This document shows positions 60,253-64,000 of a stretch of DNA of 64,000 nt, in pieces (position 1 is the stretch's first letter; every line of letters starts with the position of its first letter). The stretch comes from Methylobacterium oryzihabitans (lineage in GTDB: Bacteria > Pseudomonadota > Alphaproteobacteria > Rhizobiales > Beijerinckiaceae), in assembly GCF_004004555.2 (NCBI RefSeq), contig NZ_SACP01000024.1, forward strand, positions 26,291-90,290, written 5' to 3'. The notes below the pieces were generated by a model, which saw only the letters and a program-made list of their open reading frames with translations, ran no database searches and was not told the DNA's origin. Made by a program: the position numbers and the translations under genes.

Positions 60253-61362
60253 ATGGCGAAGGCCGGACGGACGCGGGCGGAGGACGAAGCGCGGCAGCGC
60301 CCCCCGGCGGAGGTGATCCACGCCGAGGAACTGGCGCGCCTGCGGGCCGAGGATTCCGCGCCGCGCCCGCCCGGCTGGCAGCTCTCGCTCCAGGCGGTGC
60401 GACGCTTCATCTGCGGCGACCCTGCCGGCGCGGCCAAGGTGGTGTGCGCCCCGGCGCTGGTCGAGCGCGCGATGGTGACGCTCGCCACCTCCCGCGCCCT
60501 CCTGCTCGTCGGCGAGCCGGGCACCGCCAAGAGCCTGCTGTCCGAGCTGCTCGCCGCCGCGATCAGCGGCAGCTCGACCCTCACCATCCAGGGCGGCGCC
60601 TCGCTGACCGAGGACCAGATCCGCTATGGCTGGAACTACGCGCTCCTCGTCGCCGAGGGCCCGAGCGAGCGCGCCCTGGTGCCGGGCGCCCTCCACCGCG
60701 GGATGCGCGAGGGCCGCCTCGTGCGCTTCGAGGAGATCACCCGCTGCCCGCTGGAGGTGCAGGACAGCCTGCTCTCGGTCCTGTCCGACCGGGTGATGGC
60801 GGTGCCGGAACTCTCCGGCGAGGCCGGCATGGTCTATGCCCGCGAGGGCTTCAACCTCATCGCCACCGCCAACACCCGCGACCGCGGCGTCAACGAGATG
60901 TCGGCGGCGCTCAAGCGCCGGTTCGGCTTCGAGACGGTGTTTCCGATCGCCGACCCGGCGGCGGAACGCGAACTGGTGCGCCGGGAGGCGACGGCGCTGC
61001 TCGCCCGCTCCGGCGTGCCGCGCGCGCCCGACCCGGACGTGCTCGACCTCCTGGTCACCTGCTTTCGCGAGTTGCGCGAGGCGGTGGACGACGAGGGGAC
61101 CGGGCTCGAGAAGCTGTCGGCGGTGATGAGCACGGCGGAGGCGGTCAGCGTCGCCCACGCCATCGGCGTCAAGGCGCATTTCCTGCGCGGCGATGCCGGG
61201 CGGCCCGAGGACATCGTCGCCTGCCTCGCCGGCACCGCCGCCAAGGACGATCCCGAGGATCTGGCGCGGCTGCGGCGCTACCTCGACCAGCGCGCCGGCC
61301 GCCGCAAGGGCGAGGCGTGGCGCGAGCTGCACGCCGCGCGCCACCTGCTCACCCCGCAATGA
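60253..61362 (+). CDS. MoxR-family AAA+ ATPase
   Basis: 369 residues. Walker A 'LLLVGEPGTAKS' (about 83-94), 'GGASLTEDQIRYGWNYALL', Walker B region 'GRLVRFEEITRCPLEVQDSL', sensor 1 'FNLIATANTRDRGVNEMSAA' and the Arg finger area 'ALKRRFGFETVFP'. MoxR proteins remodel client proteins, usually with a VWA-domain partner. AGGAG precedes ATG 60253. The stop overlaps the DUF5682 start (ATGA). No VWA gene is inside the window; it may follow the WGR gene. Confidence 0.93.
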   Translation: MAKAGRTRAEDEARQRPPAEVIHAEELARLRAEDSAPRPPGWQLSLQAVRRFICGDPAGAAKVVCAPALVERAMVTLATSRALLLVGEPGTAKSLLSELLAAAISGSSTLTIQGGASLTEDQIRYGWNYALLVAEGPSERALVPGALHRGMREGRLVRFEEITRCPLEVQDSLLSVLSDRVMAVPELSGEAGMVYAREGFNLIATANTRDRGVNEMSAALKRRFGFETVFPIADPAAERELVRREATALLARSGVPRAPDPDVLDLLVTCFRELREAVDDEGTGLEKLSAVMSTAEAVSVAHAIGVKAHFLRGDAGRPEDIVACLAGTAAKDDPEDLARLRRYLDQRAGRRKGEAWRELHAARHLLTPQ

Positions 61363-63653
61363 GCGGATCCGACACCGGCGCCCTCGCGGTCGTCGGGGTG
61401 CGCCACCATTCGCCGGCCTGCGCCCGTCTGGTGCGCCGCACGATCGCGGCGCTGCGCCCGGCCTTCGTGCTGGTCGAGGGGCCGGCGGACTACAACCCGT
61501 TCCTCGCCGATCTCGCCCTCGACCACGCCCTGCCGGTGGCGATCTTCTCGTTCCGCGCCGACGACCGCGGCAGCTCGGCCTCGTACTCGCCGTTCTGCGC
61601 CTTCTCGCCGGAATGGGCGGCGCTGGTCGCCGGCCGCGAGGTCGGGGCCGGGACGCTGTTCTGCGACCTGCCGGCCTGGGACCCGGCCTTCGGCCAGCGC
61701 CGCAACCGCTACGCCGACCCGCACGGCGCCCGCGCGGCGGTGGCCGAGCGGGCGCTCGCCGCGGCGCTGGGCGCCGAGGACCAGGACGCCCTGTGGGACG
61801 CCCTCGCGGAGGCCGCGCCGGAGGACGAGCTGCCGGCCCGGCTCGACCGCTATTTCGCGCTCCTGCGCCCGCCCGGCACCGACGACCCGGCCGAGGCGGC
61901 GCGCGAGCGCTTCATGGCGGCCCATGCCGCGTGGGCCCTGCGCGAGGCCGGCGGCCGGCCGGTGGTGCTGGTCTGCGGCGGCTGGCACGCCGAGGCGATC
62001 CGGCGCTACGCCGCGCAGGCCGACGGCACCCGGCCCGCGCCGGCGCCGGCCGAGGAGGGGACCCGCACCGGCAGCTACGTGGTGCCGTACTCCTATGCCC
62101 GCCTCGACCGCTTCTCGGGCTACGGCGCCGGCATGCCCTCGCCGGGCTATTACGAGCGCGTCGCCGCGGACGGGCTCGGGCCGGCGGCGGACTGGGCCGC
62201 GGGGGCGATCGCGGCCGCCCTGCGCGAGGCCGGGCAGGTGGTCTCGACCGCCGACCGCATCGCCTGGGCGGCCCATGCCGGCGCGCTGGCGCGGCTGCGG
62301 GCGCATCCGGCGGTGCTGCGCGCCGACCTCATCGACGGCGCGCTCGCCTGCCTCGTCAAGGACGCCCTCGACGCGGCCCCGGCCTGGGCGGCGGGCACCG
62401 GCGCCCCGGGCCATCCGGCGCTCGCCGCGATGTTGCGGGCGCTGACCGGCACCCGCGAGGGCCGGCTCGCCCCCGGCACCCGCCGGCCGCCGCTCGCCGC
62501 CGACGTCGAGGAGCGCCTGCGCGCGGCCGGCCTCGAGCCGGGCCCGACCCGCCGCCACATCGCCCTCGACTGGGCCGAGGCGGCCGACCGGGCGCGGGCG
62601 CACCTGCTGCACCGGCTCGTCATCCTGGGCCTGCCGGGCATCGCCCGCGAGGAGGGGCCGGACCTCGCCGAGCCGGGCCTGCCGCGGGAGGGCTTTTCGG
62701 TCCTGCGCCACCCGCACTGGCCCGGCGCGCTGATCGAGGCGTCGCAATGGGGCGGCACGCTGGAGATGGCGGCGGGCGCCCGCCTCGCCACCCGGATCGA
62801 GGCCGAGCCGGATTCGCTCCCCGTCCTCGCCGGCGCCCTGTCGCAGGCGCTGTTCGCCGGGCTGCCGATCGACGGCGACCTGCTGGCGCGGCTGCGCGCC
62901 GGCCTCGCCGCCGCGCACGACCCCGCCGCCCTCGGGGCGGCCGGGCGCCGGATCGTGCGGCTGCACCGCTTCGGCGGGGCGTTCGGGGACGCGGCCGGTG
63001 CCGCCCTGGCAAGGCTCGGCCTCGTTCTCGCCGAGCGCGCCCTGGTCCTGATCGAACTGGTCGCCGATCCCCGCGCCGGGCTCGGCACCGTCGACCTGCT
63101 GCTCGCCTGCCGCGACCTGTTTCGCGATTGTCCCGACCTCGCCGGCCTCGGCCCCCTGCGGGCGCCGTTCGTGGCGATGCTGCGCCGCCGCCTCGCCGAC
63201 CCCGGCGCGCCGCCGGCCCTGGCCGGGGCGGCCCTCGGCTTCCTGGTCGCCTGCGAGGCGGCCGCGGGGGCCGACGATGCGGTGCGCCGCCTGCGCCGCT
63301 TCGGCCGGCCCGACAGCCTCGGCGATTTCCTGGCTGGCCTGTTCGCGCTCGCCCGCGAGGAGATCGCCGGCGACGCGACGCTCGCCGCCGTCGAGGATCT
63401 CGTCGGCGCCTGGGACGACGACGACTTCCTGCGGGCGCTGCCCTCCCTGCGCATGGCGTTCGGCTGGTTCCCGCCGCGGGAGCGCGAGCGGATCGCCGTG
63501 GCGATCCTGCGCCGGTCCGGCGCCGGCGAGGCCCGGGCCGAGGCCGAGGCCCTGGCCTGGATGCGCCAGCGCGCGCGTCCCCTCGATCAGGCCGCCGCCC
63601 TCGCCCACGAGGCGCGGGTCGCCGCCCGCCTCACCCGCTACGGCTTGACCTGA
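61359..63653 (+). CDS. DUF5682 family protein
   Basis: 764 residues. The N-terminal domain has the conserved-looking 'VGVRHHSPACARLVRRTIAA' (about 13-31), 'FVLVEGPADYNPFLADLA' (about 36-53) and 'VLVCGGWHAEAIRRYA' (about 203-218). The paired His and the Trp-His give it the look of an enzyme active site. The remainder is long, helical and repeat-like (about 280-764), probably a solenoid scaffold. It is co-translated with the MoxR ATPase through an ATGA overlap, so the two surely work together. The family is known from MoxR/VWA/SWIM gene clusters of unknown function. Confidence 0.85.
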   Translation: MSGSDTGALAVVGVRHHSPACARLVRRTIAALRPAFVLVEGPADYNPFLADLALDHALPVAIFSFRADDRGSSASYSPFCAFSPEWAALVAGREVGAGTLFCDLPAWDPAFGQRRNRYADPHGARAAVAERALAAALGAEDQDALWDALAEAAPEDELPARLDRYFALLRPPGTDDPAEAARERFMAAHAAWALREAGGRPVVLVCGGWHAEAIRRYAAQADGTRPAPAPAEEGTRTGSYVVPYSYARLDRFSGYGAGMPSPGYYERVAADGLGPAADWAAGAIAAALREAGQVVSTADRIAWAAHAGALARLRAHPAVLRADLIDGALACLVKDALDAAPAWAAGTGAPGHPALAAMLRALTGTREGRLAPGTRRPPLAADVEERLRAAGLEPGPTRRHIALDWAEAADRARAHLLHRLVILGLPGIAREEGPDLAEPGLPREGFSVLRHPHWPGALIEASQWGGTLEMAAGARLATRIEAEPDSLPVLAGALSQALFAGLPIDGDLLARLRAGLAAAHDPAALGAAGRRIVRLHRFGGAFGDAAGAALARLGLVLAERALVLIELVADPRAGLGTVDLLLACRDLFRDCPDLAGLGPLRAPFVAMLRRRLADPGAPPALAGAALGFLVACEAAAGADDAVRRLRRFGRPDSLGDFLAGLFALAREEIAGDATLAAVEDLVGAWDDDDFLRALPSLRMAFGWFPPRERERIAVAILRRSGAGEARAEAEALAWMRQRARPLDQAAALAHEARVAARLTRYGLT

Positions 63654-63692
63654 GCCGGCTCGACAGGATGTCTCATGCCCGGAGGAAACTGC

Positions 63693-64000
63693 ATGCAGCG
63701 TTACGAGCTGACGGCGGGATCGTCGTCCAAGTTCTGGGAAGCCGGAATCCGTGGCAACGTTCTCACCGTCCGGTTCGGCCGGATCGGAACCCAGGGGCAG
63801 TCCAAGGACAAGACCTTCGCCGCCCCCGCCGCGGCGCAGGCGGAACTGGACCGGCTGGTGCGGGAGAAGACCGGGAAGGGCTACCTCCCGGCGGACGGTG
63901 CCGCCGCCTCCGCGCCGCCCCGCCGCGAGGATCCGCCCGCTGCCCCGGTCCCGGACAGGGCCGAGCCCGCCGCAGTCGCCGCGCCAGCGGCGGGCGAGGC
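63693..64000 (+). CDS. WGR-domain protein (3' end outside the window)
   Basis: Open to the window edge; 102 residues visible. The first 75 form a WGR domain: 'MQRYELTAGSSSKFWEAGIR' and 'VLTVRFGRIGTQGQSKDKTF', then 'AQAELDRLVREKTGKGY'. A Pro/Ala-rich linker follows. WGR domains bind nucleic acid ends in PARPs and occur in bacterial MoxR-associated proteins. GGAGG lies 8 bases before ATG 63693; an in-frame ATG at 63675 is possible. It follows the DUF5682 gene by 39 bases in the same direction. Confidence 0.85.
   Translation, partial: MQRYELTAGSSSKFWEAGIRGNVLTVRFGRIGTQGQSKDKTFAAPAAAQAELDRLVREKTGKGYLPADGAAASAPPRREDPPAAPVPDRAEPAAVAAPAAGE

Noticed and set aside
61278..63608. 776-codon minus-strand frame opposite DUF5682
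   Set aside because: Antisense shadow with repetitive Arg/Gly/Gln content.

Overview
The window is about 70% G+C, with dense, closely packed genes on both strands. Gene content points to an alphaproteobacterium, most likely Methylobacterium or a close relative in the Hyphomicrobiales. Supporting signs are a rhizobial-type DctB/DctD system facing dctA, an alphaproteobacterial DUF2842 protein, many small secreted Methylobacterium-like hypothetical proteins, and abundant palindromic intergenic repeats. The genus is an inference from style and content, not from a database match.

Layout. 1-6100: end of a min operon (minC) and the C4-dicarboxylate module: dctA with a consensus sigma-54 promoter and a palindromic upstream site, facing dctB-dctD. 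6177-12744: a PHB-depolymerase-type esterase, a small FYL-repeat protein, a hydratase and a GST, a RutB-like amidohydrolase, a methyltransferase and two overlapping PPC/DUF296 genes. 11793-18053: a likely catabolic unit on the minus strand (TRAP binding protein, thiolase, AMP-forming acyl-CoA ligase, two PPC-domain proteins) with a divergent IclR regulator and a palindromic operator. 18063-23642: a small secreted protein, a GntR/FCD regulator, and a large RTX protein with a DUF2891-like N-terminus in an AT-richer setting, followed by palindromic repeats that include a run of 20 C, and then a glutathione peroxidase. 23800-29197: a TetR-controlled RND efflux operon with a double operator.

29247-40500: housekeeping and metabolism: LOG protein, leuB, polyprenyl synthase, mtgA, tRNA-Thr(CGT), an MBL hydrolase, an amidohydrolase, LysE and LysR, a nitronate monooxygenase and a serine hydrolase. 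40534-42589: a histidine phosphatase and a distinctly AT-richer two-gene cassette (DUF1828-like plus an unknown) with a strong inverted repeat upstream. 42715-55162: thioesterase, MFS transporter, a second nitronate monooxygenase, a DEAD-box helicase, a BioF2/GNAT-like protein, a polysaccharide deacetylase, several small hydrophilic proteins and cobQ. 55204-59833: a chemotaxis receptor, a 176-bp palindromic element and a run of secreted hypothetical proteins. 60253-64000: a MoxR ATPase translationally coupled to a DUF5682 protein, followed by a WGR-domain protein cut by the window end. This is the start of a poorly understood AAA+ system.

The best candidates for undescribed biology are the MoxR-DUF5682-WGR module, the AT-rich cassette at 41230-42589, the DUF2891-RTX fusion, and the PPC-domain pair in the acyl-CoA/TRAP operon.
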